Part shown: positions 1-6,012 of the stretch, one piece after another
Layout: every line of letters begins with the position of its first letter
Numbering within the stretch: position 1 is the stretch's first letter
Assembly: GCA_030682595.1 (NCBI GenBank)
Contig: JAUXNZ010000215.1
Span: forward strand, 1-9,557
Direction: 5' to 3'
Origin: Rhodocyclaceae bacterium
GTDB taxonomy: Bacteria; Pseudomonadota; Gammaproteobacteria; Burkholderiales; Rhodocyclaceae
DNA length: 9,557 nucleotides
Notes under the pieces: model-generated
Databases searched by the model: none
Told to the model about the DNA's origin: nothing
What the model saw: only the letters and a program-made list of their open reading frames with translations
Position numbers and translations under genes: made by a program

Positions 1-585
1 AGGCACGGCTTCGGCGCCGACGGTCTCGATCATCTTGTCGAGATATTGCGGATTTTCAAAAGACTCGCCAGCAATACCGTACGGGCGGTTGGCCTGACAG
101 CCGACATAACCGGCGATCTTGACGCCGTCCAGCGGCTTGACGACCGGCGCTTTCATGCCTGCGTAGCCGATATCCTCGATCAGCACTTCGGTGAAGTGGC
201 GCGACTTCGTGTTGAAGTCGGTGCGAAGGTTCAGGGAAACTTCCTTGAGCGCTTCATTGGCCTCTGCCATCAGGCTCGACGAGTGCTGCAAACGCTCGGT
301 GGCTTCCCGGTTGGCCAGCCAGCAGGCCGGGCACCCGGAGACGATGTCCTGGCCGGGCAGATGCTGATCGCTGAGGGCCAGATTGCGGGCGCCCATGACG
401 ATGCGCGGCAGTTCGCCACCCTCGGCATAGCCAATCGAGGCCGCGCAGCAGTTCCAGTCGGGAATTTCATTGAGCTGAATGTCGAGCTTGTCGCAGATCA
501 CGCCGAAGGAGGTGATGTAGTTCGCCGCCGACGCGCCTTTTTGCGAGGAGCAACCGGGGTAGAACGCGTATTGTTTCTTCGTCAT
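1..585 (-). CDS. hdrB: HdrB-like heterodisulfide reductase subunit B (3' end cut by window edge)
   Basis: The first 195 residues are present and the frame is still open at base 1; the family is usually about 290-300 residues. HdrB proteins have two CCG domains that hold unusual [4Fe-4S] clusters acting on disulfides or other thiols. The first domain is complete: Cys12 (in YPGCS), Cys46-Cys47, then CPAC at Cys85 and Cys88. The second begins at Cys163 (GYVGCQANRPYG) and is cut. The paired cysteines are followed by Ala-Ala (NCCAAS) rather than the usual Gly. The ATG is preceded by GGAGAG with 8 nt spacing, and the gene starts 15 bp after hdrC. There is no signal peptide or membrane helix, so it is cytoplasmic. 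It is the last gene seen in the qmoAB-hdrCB operon and probably forms the end of that complex's electron path. The HdrB identity is firm; the partner substrate is inference. Confidence 0.9.
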   Translation of the reverse strand, partial: MTKKQYAFYPGCSSQKGASAANYITSFGVICDKLDIQLNEIPDWNCCAASIGYAEGGELPRIVMGARNLALSDQHLPGQDIVSGCPACWLANREATERLQHSSSLMAEANEALKEVSLNLRTDFNTKSRHFTEVLIEDIGYAGMKAPVVKPLDGVKIAGYVGCQANRPYGIAGESFENPQYLDKMIETVGAEAVP

Positions 586-600
586 AGGTCAGGCTCTCCG

Positions 601-1221
601 TCAAGCTAGGCCGCGGCGGCGATCTTCGATTTCGCGCGCCTTGGCGATCATTTTGTGGATTCCACTGGTGTCCTTGCAGGTGTGGCCGCTGATGATTTCC
701 ATCGGGTTGAGCCGCCCGGCTTTCACCAGACCCAGGCCGACACTTTGCATGGCGAGGGCATTTTTTACGCCCTGCACGAACCCATCCCGAAAATACATGG
801 CCAGGGAAAACTTGAGCTCATTAACCCGGCCATACTTGAGGGCGCTATCCCAGAACAGTTTCGCGATGGCCTGGTTCGGCTGCCCTTTGGGGGACAGCCC
901 GAGGCGGTAGGAATAATTGGCGAGGCCGTGCATGATGTGCGTGATCGGCAGTTGGCGCGGACAGCGCACCATGCAGTTGTAGCAGGAAGTGCACAGCCAC
1001 ATCGAGTGCGAACTCAGTACTTCCTCGCGTTTGCCGGCGCGGATCATCATGAAGATCTTCTGCGGCGAGTGTTCCCAGTGCGGACCGAACGGGCAGGAGC
1101 CGGCGCAGACGCCGCACTGCATGCACATCTTGACCCAGTGGCCTTCCTCGACGGTAGCCTCAACTTCCTTGAGGAAGTTGTTCTTGTACTTGGCGACGGC
1201 GGTTTCGTTTGCTGTAGTCAT
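601..1221 (-). CDS. hdrC: HdrC-like ferredoxin subunit (QmoC N-terminal counterpart)
   Basis: This is a soluble protein of 206 residues with two classical [4Fe-4S] motifs of the CxxCxxCxxxCP type: Cys33/36/39/43 (CMQCGVCAGSCP) and Cys77/80/83/87 (CTSCYNCMVRCP). A mostly helical C-terminal half follows. It should pass electrons between the flavin subunits and HdrB. It corresponds to the N-terminal half of QmoC but has no heme-b/HdrE membrane domain. Two in-frame ATGs exist, at 1227 and 1221. AGGAG lies only 2 nt before the first but 8 nt before the second, so 1221 is preferred. The gap after the qmoB stop is 14 bp, and the Shine-Dalgarno sequence directly follows that stop. It is the third gene of the operon. 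The HdrC family assignment is secure, and its place in a Qmo-like complex is inferred from the gene order. Confidence 0.92.
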   Translation of the reverse strand: MTTANETAVAKYKNNFLKEVEATVEEGHWVKMCMQCGVCAGSCPFGPHWEHSPQKIFMMIRAGKREEVLSSHSMWLCTSCYNCMVRCPRQLPITHIMHGLANYSYRLGLSPKGQPNQAIAKLFWDSALKYGRVNELKFSLAMYFRDGFVQGVKNALAMQSVGLGLVKAGRLNPMEIISGHTCKDTSGIHKMIAKAREIEDRRRGLA

Positions 1222-1235
1222 TGTCATGGCTCCTT

Positions 1236-3485
1236 TTAGCCGAAGCCCTTCATTGGCGACGGGCCCATTGCGTCGAGCTGCTCGACATAATCATTGATCA
1301 GCTTGGCGACACGCACGTTATCGGTAATTGCGACTTCCTGCGTCTGCATCCGCTCCGGCTCGAGGCCCATCCCTTTGAGGGTATCGCCAATCTTGCTCAG
1401 ACGATAGTAGGCCATTTCAGAACCCTTGACGAAGTGACACTGATAATTCTCGCCCTTCTGGCACCCCATCATCATTACGCCGTCAAAGCCGGAGCCAAGC
1501 GCGTCGGTAATCCAGATGGTGTTGACGGAACCCAGACACCGGACCGGGATGATGCGCACATAGGCCGAGTAGGTCTGGCGCTGCAAGCCCGCCATATCAA
1601 GCGCAGGGTAAGCATCGTTTTCGCAGGCCAGGATCAGAATGCGTGGCTTTTCCTCGTCTTCTTCCGGCACATTGACGGCCTTGACCTGCATGCCGATCGA
1701 GTCGCAGGAATAGTTCTCGAAGGAAATGACGCGCACCGGGCAGGCGCCCATGCAAGTACCGCAACGCCGGCAGCGTTCTTCGTTGAACACCGGGAAGCCT
1801 TTTTCGTCTTCATCGATCGCGCCGAAGGGGCACTCCACGGTACAGCGTTTGCACTGTGTGCAGCCTTCCAACCGCGCCTTCGGGAAAGACAAATCCCAGG
1901 CGCGCGGGTGGGCGGCGCGGCCGAGCGACGCGTTTTCGGTCGCCTGGATGGCCTTCAAGCTAGCGCCAACAGCGTCTTCGGTCGCCTGATGCATATCCAT
2001 CGGGCGGCGCATCGGGCCGGCAGCATAGATACCGGTGCGGCGGGTCTCGTAGGGAAAGCAGATGAAGTGCGAATCAGCAAAGCCATACTTGAGTTGCGGC
2101 ATGTCCGGGCCCTGACGGTAGTTCAGGTTGAGCACGGAAATCTTCTGCAACTCGGACTTCTTCTGCTTGGCGGCTTCGTCACCACTGGAGGCGGCAGTGG
2201 AGGTGGCCGTCCAATCGTCGAGCTCGACGCCCGCGTTCGGCACCTGGCCGGTGGCGAGCACGACCAGATCGGCAGGGACGGTGTTTTCCTCGTTGAGGAT
2301 CAGGTCCTTGAAGGTCACATTGCAACTGTCGCCGCCGGTCACCTTGGAAGCCTTGCCCTTGGTGAAGATGACGCCCTTGGTCTGGGCGCTGCGGTAGAAG
2401 TCCTCGCCCATACCCGGCACACGCAGGTCGTCGTAGATGACGATGGTGTCGATGTCCGGATTCTGATCCTTGAAGTACATCGCCTGCTTGATGCTCGTGC
2501 CGCAACAGTGGCCGGAGCAGTAGGGCAGGTGGGTGCCGGAATCGTCGCGTTGGCCGGCGCACTGCACGAACACCGCGGATTTGATTTCCTTGCCGTCGGC
2601 ACGCTTGATCGGCCCGCCGTTGGCTGCTTTCGCCAGGGCTTCGAGACCGGCTTGATCGGTGACGTTCGGCTGGCCGCCGCCCAGTTCGGGCAGCTTGGCG
2701 ATGTCGTAGGTGCTGAAACCGGAGGCCTGGACGATGGCGCCGCAGAGTTCCTCGCTAATACTGCCCGATTCCTGGGCGATCTTGATGGCGAAGCGGCCGG
2801 GCGCACCGGCGGTCTCGGCGACCGTCGAGTTCAGATAGACCTTGATCTTCGGATTGGCGGAAACCTGCGCCGCCAGTTCCGCGGCGCCAGTCGGCTGGGC
2901 ATCGGCGTGGGGCGCTTTGAAGGGCATGCGCTTCCACATCTGGTTGGCAAAGCCGCCCAGGGCACCAGTCTTTTCGACCAGGGCCACTGCGTAGCCGGCA
3001 TCGGCCGCGGCCTGCGCCGCCGTCATGCCGGACATGCCGCCACCAACGACCAGAATCTTCTTGCTCGAAGATTCCTTCACGTTGCCACCGGGTACGGCCA
3101 TCTTCTTGATTTCGGCGCATGCCATGCGGACGTAATCCTCGGCCATCTCCTGACGGACCTCGTCATGGTCGGCGCCTTCGGCAACAATCCAGGTCACGCC
3201 TTCGCGCAGGTTGGCGCGCGTAACGGCAACGGTCGGGAAGCTGAAGGCTTCGGTCTTGGCGCGGCGCGAGCAGGCGGCGATGCACAGGTGGGTCACGCCG
3301 TCGTTGGCGATGTCGTCCTGAATCATCTTCACGCCTTCGGCGTTGCAGAGGAAGGGATGCGTCTTGATGACCGCCATCTTGCCTTCGGTCTTGGCGACTT
3401 TCTCGAGCCCGGCAACATTCAGGACATCGCCCAGGCCGCAGCCGGAGCAGATGTAAGCGGCAAATTTATTGGCCGGTGCGTTCAT
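1236..3485 (-). CDS. qmoB: QmoB: HdrA-type flavoprotein with two ferredoxin clusters and MvhD-like C-terminus
   Basis: The protein has 749 residues, a normal length for QmoB. Domains in order: an N-terminal cysteine-rich segment (Cys13, 16, 47, 68, 72); an HdrA-like FAD domain with the Rossmann motif VVGGGMSG at 146-153; an HdrA-type non-canonical cluster site (Cys309, 323, 327, 328, in QCAGQRD...YCSGHCC); a Ser/Ala/Lys-rich linker near 426-447; two ferredoxin motifs (Cys542/545/548/552 and Cys572/575/578/582); and an MvhD-like domain from about 614 to the end (Cys621, 650, 675, 683). In known Qmo complexes this subunit receives electrons with QmoA and relays them to the QmoC or HdrBC side; in sulfur oxidisers the flow is from APS reductase to quinone. 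The ATG overlaps the qmoA stop by 4 bp (ATGA), and GGAGG sits 4 nt upstream inside qmoA. A stand-alone HdrA is less likely, given the MvhD fusion and the preceding qmoA. Confidence 0.94.
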   Translation of the reverse strand: MNAPANKFAAYICSGCGLGDVLNVAGLEKVAKTEGKMAVIKTHPFLCNAEGVKMIQDDIANDGVTHLCIAACSRRAKTEAFSFPTVAVTRANLREGVTWIVAEGADHDEVRQEMAEDYVRMACAEIKKMAVPGGNVKESSSKKILVVGGGMSGMTAAQAAADAGYAVALVEKTGALGGFANQMWKRMPFKAPHADAQPTGAAELAAQVSANPKIKVYLNSTVAETAGAPGRFAIKIAQESGSISEELCGAIVQASGFSTYDIAKLPELGGGQPNVTDQAGLEALAKAANGGPIKRADGKEIKSAVFVQCAGQRDDSGTHLPYCSGHCCGTSIKQAMYFKDQNPDIDTIVIYDDLRVPGMGEDFYRSAQTKGVIFTKGKASKVTGGDSCNVTFKDLILNEENTVPADLVVLATGQVPNAGVELDDWTATSTAASSGDEAAKQKKSELQKISVLNLNYRQGPDMPQLKYGFADSHFICFPYETRRTGIYAAGPMRRPMDMHQATEDAVGASLKAIQATENASLGRAAHPRAWDLSFPKARLEGCTQCKRCTVECPFGAIDEDEKGFPVFNEERCRRCGTCMGACPVRVISFENYSCDSIGMQVKAVNVPEEDEEKPRILILACENDAYPALDMAGLQRQTYSAYVRIIPVRCLGSVNTIWITDALGSGFDGVMMMGCQKGENYQCHFVKGSEMAYYRLSKIGDTLKGMGLEPERMQTQEVAITDNVRVAKLINDYVEQLDAMGPSPMKGFG

Positions 3486-4768
3486 GCGGCCTCCGTGGAT
3501 GCAGTTTTGTGGATGACCTGGACAGAGCGCATGGCGGCGGCCGTCGCGCTTTGTACGGCACGATTGACGTCGAGCGGACTGGCCGCGCTACCAGCGCCGA
3601 ACATGCCGCCCGATTTCGAGCCTTCGATGAAATTCGAGGAGTCGAGCACGATGTCGTCGGGTAGCTGCACACCGACAACCTCGGGCTCCATGCCGACCGC
3701 CAGCACGACCAGGTCGTGCTCGGTGGCGTAACGGTGGTAACCCTCGGTATCGACGCCGTGCAGGATCGGGCTGTTGTTTTCTTCGTTCAAGGCAATCCTG
3801 GCTACTTTCGACTTGACGAAGCTGACGTTCGGATCCTTCTGCACGTTCTGGTAGAAGTCTTCCAGACGATCGATGACGCGGATATCGATGTAATACACCG
3901 TCGATTTGGCATCCTCGCCGGCCGCTTCGCGCACATATTGGGTCTGTTTCAAGGTGGCCATGCAGCAGATGCGCGAGCAGTGCCGCAGGTGGTTCTCGTC
4001 ACGCGAGCCGGCGCACTGGATGAAGGCGATGTTCTTGGCCTCCTTCCCGTCGGAGGGACGCAACAGCTTGCCGCCGGTTGGGCCCTGCGGGTCGCAGAAG
4101 CGTTCGAATTCGAGGCTGGTGATGACATTCGCGTAGCGATCGTAGCCGTAGGGCTGAATCTTGTTCGCATCATACGGACGCCAGCCGGTAGCCCAGACGA
4201 CGCTGCCGACCTTGAGCTCGATGGTCTCTTCCTGCATGCCGAGATCGACCGCGCCGAATTTGCAGGCGGCCTTGGCGGCCTCGCCTTCGGGCGTGCCGAC
4301 GATGGACGGGTCGATGACGTAGCGCTGCGGATAGGCCATGCCGTGCGGCAGGTAGGCCGCCTTGATCTTGTCGAGTCCGTAATTCGCGACGTTGGGGACT
4401 TCGGCGGAAACCGCCTTGCCGCAATCACCGCAGACCGTGCAGTTCTCGTTGACGTAGCGCGGCTTGGCTTTCAGGGTGACGTTGTAGTCGCCGCGGCTGC
4501 CGCTGACGGCGGCCACTTCGGTCATCGTCATCACGCGGACGTTCGGGTTGCCACGGATGCGCCGCAGGTTGATTTCCAGCCCGCAGGTGGGAAAGCACAT
4601 CTTGGGAAAATAGCGGTACAGCATCGAAGTACGGCCGCCCAGCGTGGGGGATTTTTCGACCAGTATTACCTGCTTGCCGCATTCGGCCGCTTCGAGGGCC
4701 GCCGTCATGCCGGCGATACCGCCGCCGACGACCAGAATGGTCTGGTTGGTTGCAATTGAAGCCGTCAT
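3482..4768 (-). CDS. qmoA: QmoA: short HdrA-type FAD protein
   Basis: This flavoprotein of 428 residues is the first gene of the operon. The FAD-binding fold starts at ILVVGGGIAG (11-20), followed by the acidic end VEKSPTLGGR (37-46), with Cys58 and Cys62 in CFPTCGLE as in HdrA proteins. A ferredoxin-like loop has Cys110, 113 and 116 but no fourth cysteine. The HdrA-type site QCAGSRD...HCSRICC supplies Cys252, 264, 268 and 269. The C-terminus returns to the FAD fold (FGAGSAASPLD). In Qmo complexes QmoA pairs with QmoB in the cytoplasm and is thought to dock with APS reductase. The ATG at 4768 is chosen because GGAGG lies at 4773-4777, 4 nt upstream; a TTG one codon earlier would be almost on top of it. 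The end overlaps qmoB by 4 bp, which suggests translational coupling. The family call is firm; the direction of electron flow is inferred. Confidence 0.94.
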   Translation of the reverse strand: MTASIATNQTILVVGGGIAGMTAALEAAECGKQVILVEKSPTLGGRTSMLYRYFPKMCFPTCGLEINLRRIRGNPNVRVMTMTEVAAVSGSRGDYNVTLKAKPRYVNENCTVCGDCGKAVSAEVPNVANYGLDKIKAAYLPHGMAYPQRYVIDPSIVGTPEGEAAKAACKFGAVDLGMQEETIELKVGSVVWATGWRPYDANKIQPYGYDRYANVITSLEFERFCDPQGPTGGKLLRPSDGKEAKNIAFIQCAGSRDENHLRHCSRICCMATLKQTQYVREAAGEDAKSTVYYIDIRVIDRLEDFYQNVQKDPNVSFVKSKVARIALNEENNSPILHGVDTEGYHRYATEHDLVVLAVGMEPEVVGVQLPDDIVLDSSNFIEGSKSGGMFGAGSAASPLDVNRAVQSATAAAMRSVQVIHKTASTEAA

Positions 4769-4772
4769 CAAG

Positions 4773-4777
4773 CCTCC
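4773..4777 (-). promoter_or_regulatory. Shine-Dalgarno GGAGG of qmoA
   Basis: On the minus strand this reads GGAGG, then CTTG, then ATG. It decides the start codon: the ATG at 4768 has usable spacing, whereas the TTG at 4771 would begin one base after the site. Confidence 0.7.
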
Positions 4778-4902
4778 ATGGAGTGGGTGCTACCTGTAAA
4801 TGGTGGGCGATTCTAGCCGCCATTTCGGGCGCGATCTTCTGCGCTAGATCAAATGCCGGCCAGAATGTTCCTATAGATAAATAGAAGAGGCGAATAGTTT
4901 GC
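4778..4902 (-). promoter_or_regulatory. Probable promoter/leader region of the qmo operon
   Basis: This is most of the 142-bp gap between mog and qmoA, the only sizeable non-coding stretch upstream of the operon. On the minus strand an AT-rich patch at about 4870-4900 contains TATCTATAGG, which could supply a -10 element, but no convincing -35 hexamer was found. An inverted repeat, GATCT-N8-AGATC, lies downstream at 4833-4850. Because mog has the same orientation and only a weak hairpin at its end, read-through from mog into qmoA is also possible. The regional call is by position; the exact elements are uncertain. Confidence 0.35.
4833..4850. promoter_or_regulatory. Inverted repeat GATCT-N8-AGATC upstream of qmoA
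   Basis: Two perfect 5-bp arms (4833-4837 and 4846-4850) are separated by TCTGCGCT, about 65 bp upstream of the qmoA start and downstream of the best -10 candidate. Position and symmetry fit a dimeric repressor operator or an RNA hairpin, but arms of this length can arise by chance and I do not recognise the regulator. Confidence 0.25.
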
Positions 4903-4923
4903 GGGCGCGGCTATCGCCGCCCC
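4903..4923 (-). terminator. Weak hairpin at the end of mog
   Basis: The arms GGG-C-GCGGC and GCCGC-CCC flank a TATC loop, giving an 8-bp GC stem with one bulged base that spans the mog stop codon. No T-tract follows on the minus strand, so it is a poor intrinsic terminator and may only attenuate transcription into the qmo operon. Confidence 0.25.
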
Positions 4924-5462
4924 GCCAGCGCCGACTTGGGCCGGAACGCCTTGATGATCTCCTCGCGCGTTTCGATGTAAGGCCCGCCGATCAGGTCGAG
5001 GCAATACGGCACCGCAGCAAAAATGCCGTCGAGCGTTTCCTTGATGGCTTTCGGTTGTCCTGGCAGGTTGAGGATCAGCGACTGGCGGCGAATCACGCCG
5101 ACCTGTCGCGAGAGGATCGCGGTCGGCACGTATTTAAGGCTGATTTGCCGCATCTGCTCGCCGAAGCCGGGCATGACCTTGTGCGCCACGGCGAGCGTCG
5201 CCTCCGGGGTGACGTCGCGTGGCGCGGGGCCGGTGCCGCCGGTGGTGAGCACCAGATGACAGCCCGCGCCGTCAATCAATTCGATCAGGGTTTGTTCGAT
5301 GAGCGGCTGCTCGTCGGCGATCAGGCGGGTTTCCATGCGCCAGGGCGAGGCAAGCGCGGCAGCAAACCAGTCGCGCAGGGCGGGAATTCCCTTGTCCTCA
5401 TAGACGCCACTCGAAGCGCGGTCGGAGATGGAGACCAAGCCGATGAGCAGTTCTTCAGTCAT
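4911..5462 (-). CDS. mog: Molybdopterin adenylyltransferase Mog
   Basis: This 183-residue protein of the MoaB/Mog family (E. coli Mog is about 195) activates molybdopterin by adenylation before molybdenum is inserted, the last steps of molybdenum cofactor synthesis. Visible hallmarks are GLVSISDRAS near the N-terminus (residues 8-17), the substrate-binding loop TTGGTGPAPRDVTPEA (73-88) and NLPGQPKAI (132-140), followed by IGGPYIETR near the C-terminus. The start is the ATG at 5462, giving MTEELLIGLV. The frame stays open for 79 further codons upstream, but those lie inside darP and lack family features. AAGGA lies just before the ATG inside darP, and the two genes overlap by 8 bp, so they are probably translated together. 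It is cytoplasmic. Nothing links it directly to the qmo genes, which do not use molybdenum. Confidence 0.95.
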   Translation of the reverse strand: MTEELLIGLVSISDRASSGVYEDKGIPALRDWFAAALASPWRMETRLIADEQPLIEQTLIELIDGAGCHLVLTTGGTGPAPRDVTPEATLAVAHKVMPGFGEQMRQISLKYVPTAILSRQVGVIRRQSLILNLPGQPKAIKETLDGIFAAVPYCLDLIGGPYIETREEIIKAFRPKSALAGRR

Positions 5463-6006
5463 TGCTTTCCTTTGGTTCCTCCGGACTTTCCGTGGCGGCT
5501 GACAGCTCACGCAAAACCCGGAACAACTCGCGGAATGCCCGCGGTGGTTTGGCCAGTTGTTGTTCCTTGAGTGCATTGCGACGCAATTGCCGCAGCAGTT
5601 GCAGGTCGGCGCCCGGATGCGCGGCGGCAATCTCGCCGATGACTGTGTCGTCTTCCAGAAAGCGGGTGCGCAGACGTTCCAGCGCCTGTTGGCGGGCATT
5701 CGCCGTGGCCGACAACCCTTTCATCTCATCGAGCGCGGTGCGGATCGGCTCGGGATCGATGGCGCGCATCAGCTTGCCGATGTATTGCAGTTGGCGGCGA
5801 TGGGCTTCGTGCTGGGTAATCCGCTGGGCCTCCCGCACCGCCACGCTCAGGTTTTCCGGGAGATCGATTTTCTTCAGTTGGTCCTTCGAGAGCGTAACCA
5901 ACTCGACGCCAAGCGTCTGCAAATCGTCCATGGCGCGCTTCCTGGCGCTTTTACTGGGTTTTTCAATGGGTTCCACGGGTAAGATTATAGCTTTGGGCCT
6001 TCTCAC
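5455..6006 (-). CDS. darP: Ribosome assembly factor DarP (YjgA, DUF615)
   Basis: The protein has 183 residues, the typical length, is highly charged and has no cysteine. DarP is a dual-action factor acting in late assembly of the 50S ribosomal subunit. The conserved core is seen at KPSKSARKRAMDDLQTLG (residues 16-33), at about 57-96 (AQRITQHEAHRRQLQYIGKL...) and at the Arg/Lys-rich C-terminal part (QLRRNALKEQQLAKPPR, about 138-154). The start is a GTG at 6006; GAGGA at 6016-6020 (antisense to pmbA codons 2-3) lies 9 nt upstream and supports it. A GTG at 5976 is an alternative; an ATG at 5931 would cut the conserved KPSKS segment. It is divergent from pmbA, as in many proteobacteria, and overlaps mog by 8 bp (ATGACTGA). 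Confidence 0.93.
   Translation of the reverse strand: MRRPKAIILPVEPIEKPSKSARKRAMDDLQTLGVELVTLSKDQLKKIDLPENLSVAVREAQRITQHEAHRRQLQYIGKLMRAIDPEPIRTALDEMKGLSATANARQQALERLRTRFLEDDTVIGEIAAAHPGADLQLLRQLRRNALKEQQLAKPPRAFRELFRVLRELSAATESPEEPKESND
5961..5989 (+). promoter_or_regulatory. Candidate pmbA promoter inside darP
   Basis: TTTCAA (5961-5966) and ATTATA (5984-5989), separated by 17 bp, loosely resemble sigma-70 elements. This would place the RNA start about 15-20 nt before the pmbA ATG. The site lies within the first codons of darP because the genes are only 6 bp apart. The match is moderate. Confidence 0.3.
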
Positions 6007-6012
6007 ATTCCT

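Noticed and set aside
46..609. Plus-strand frame at the left edge
   Set aside because: It lies opposite hdrB, whose cysteine motifs and Shine-Dalgarno sequence identify the minus strand as coding.
1221..3731. Open frame of 836 codons on the plus strand opposite qmoB
   Set aside because: It is antisense to a gene with clear FAD, ferredoxin and MvhD motifs. Long antisense frames are common in GC-rich genes, and its translation shows no recognisable domain.
3716..4759. Open frame of 347 codons on the plus strand opposite qmoA
   Set aside because: It is a mirror of qmoA codon usage with no family features and no credible ribosome binding site.
4840..4853. FNR/CRP-like site in the qmoA leader (TTGAT half)
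   Set aside because: Only one half-site matches; the second half does not fit TTGAT-N4-ATCAA.
4845..4862. Sigma-54 promoter before qmoA (TGGCCGG...)
   Set aside because: The -24 half is loosely similar but the required GC at the -12 element is missing.
5463..5699. N-terminal extension of mog
   Set aside because: It lies wholly inside darP and lacks Mog family sequence; the ATG at 5462 gives normal length and has a good ribosome binding site.
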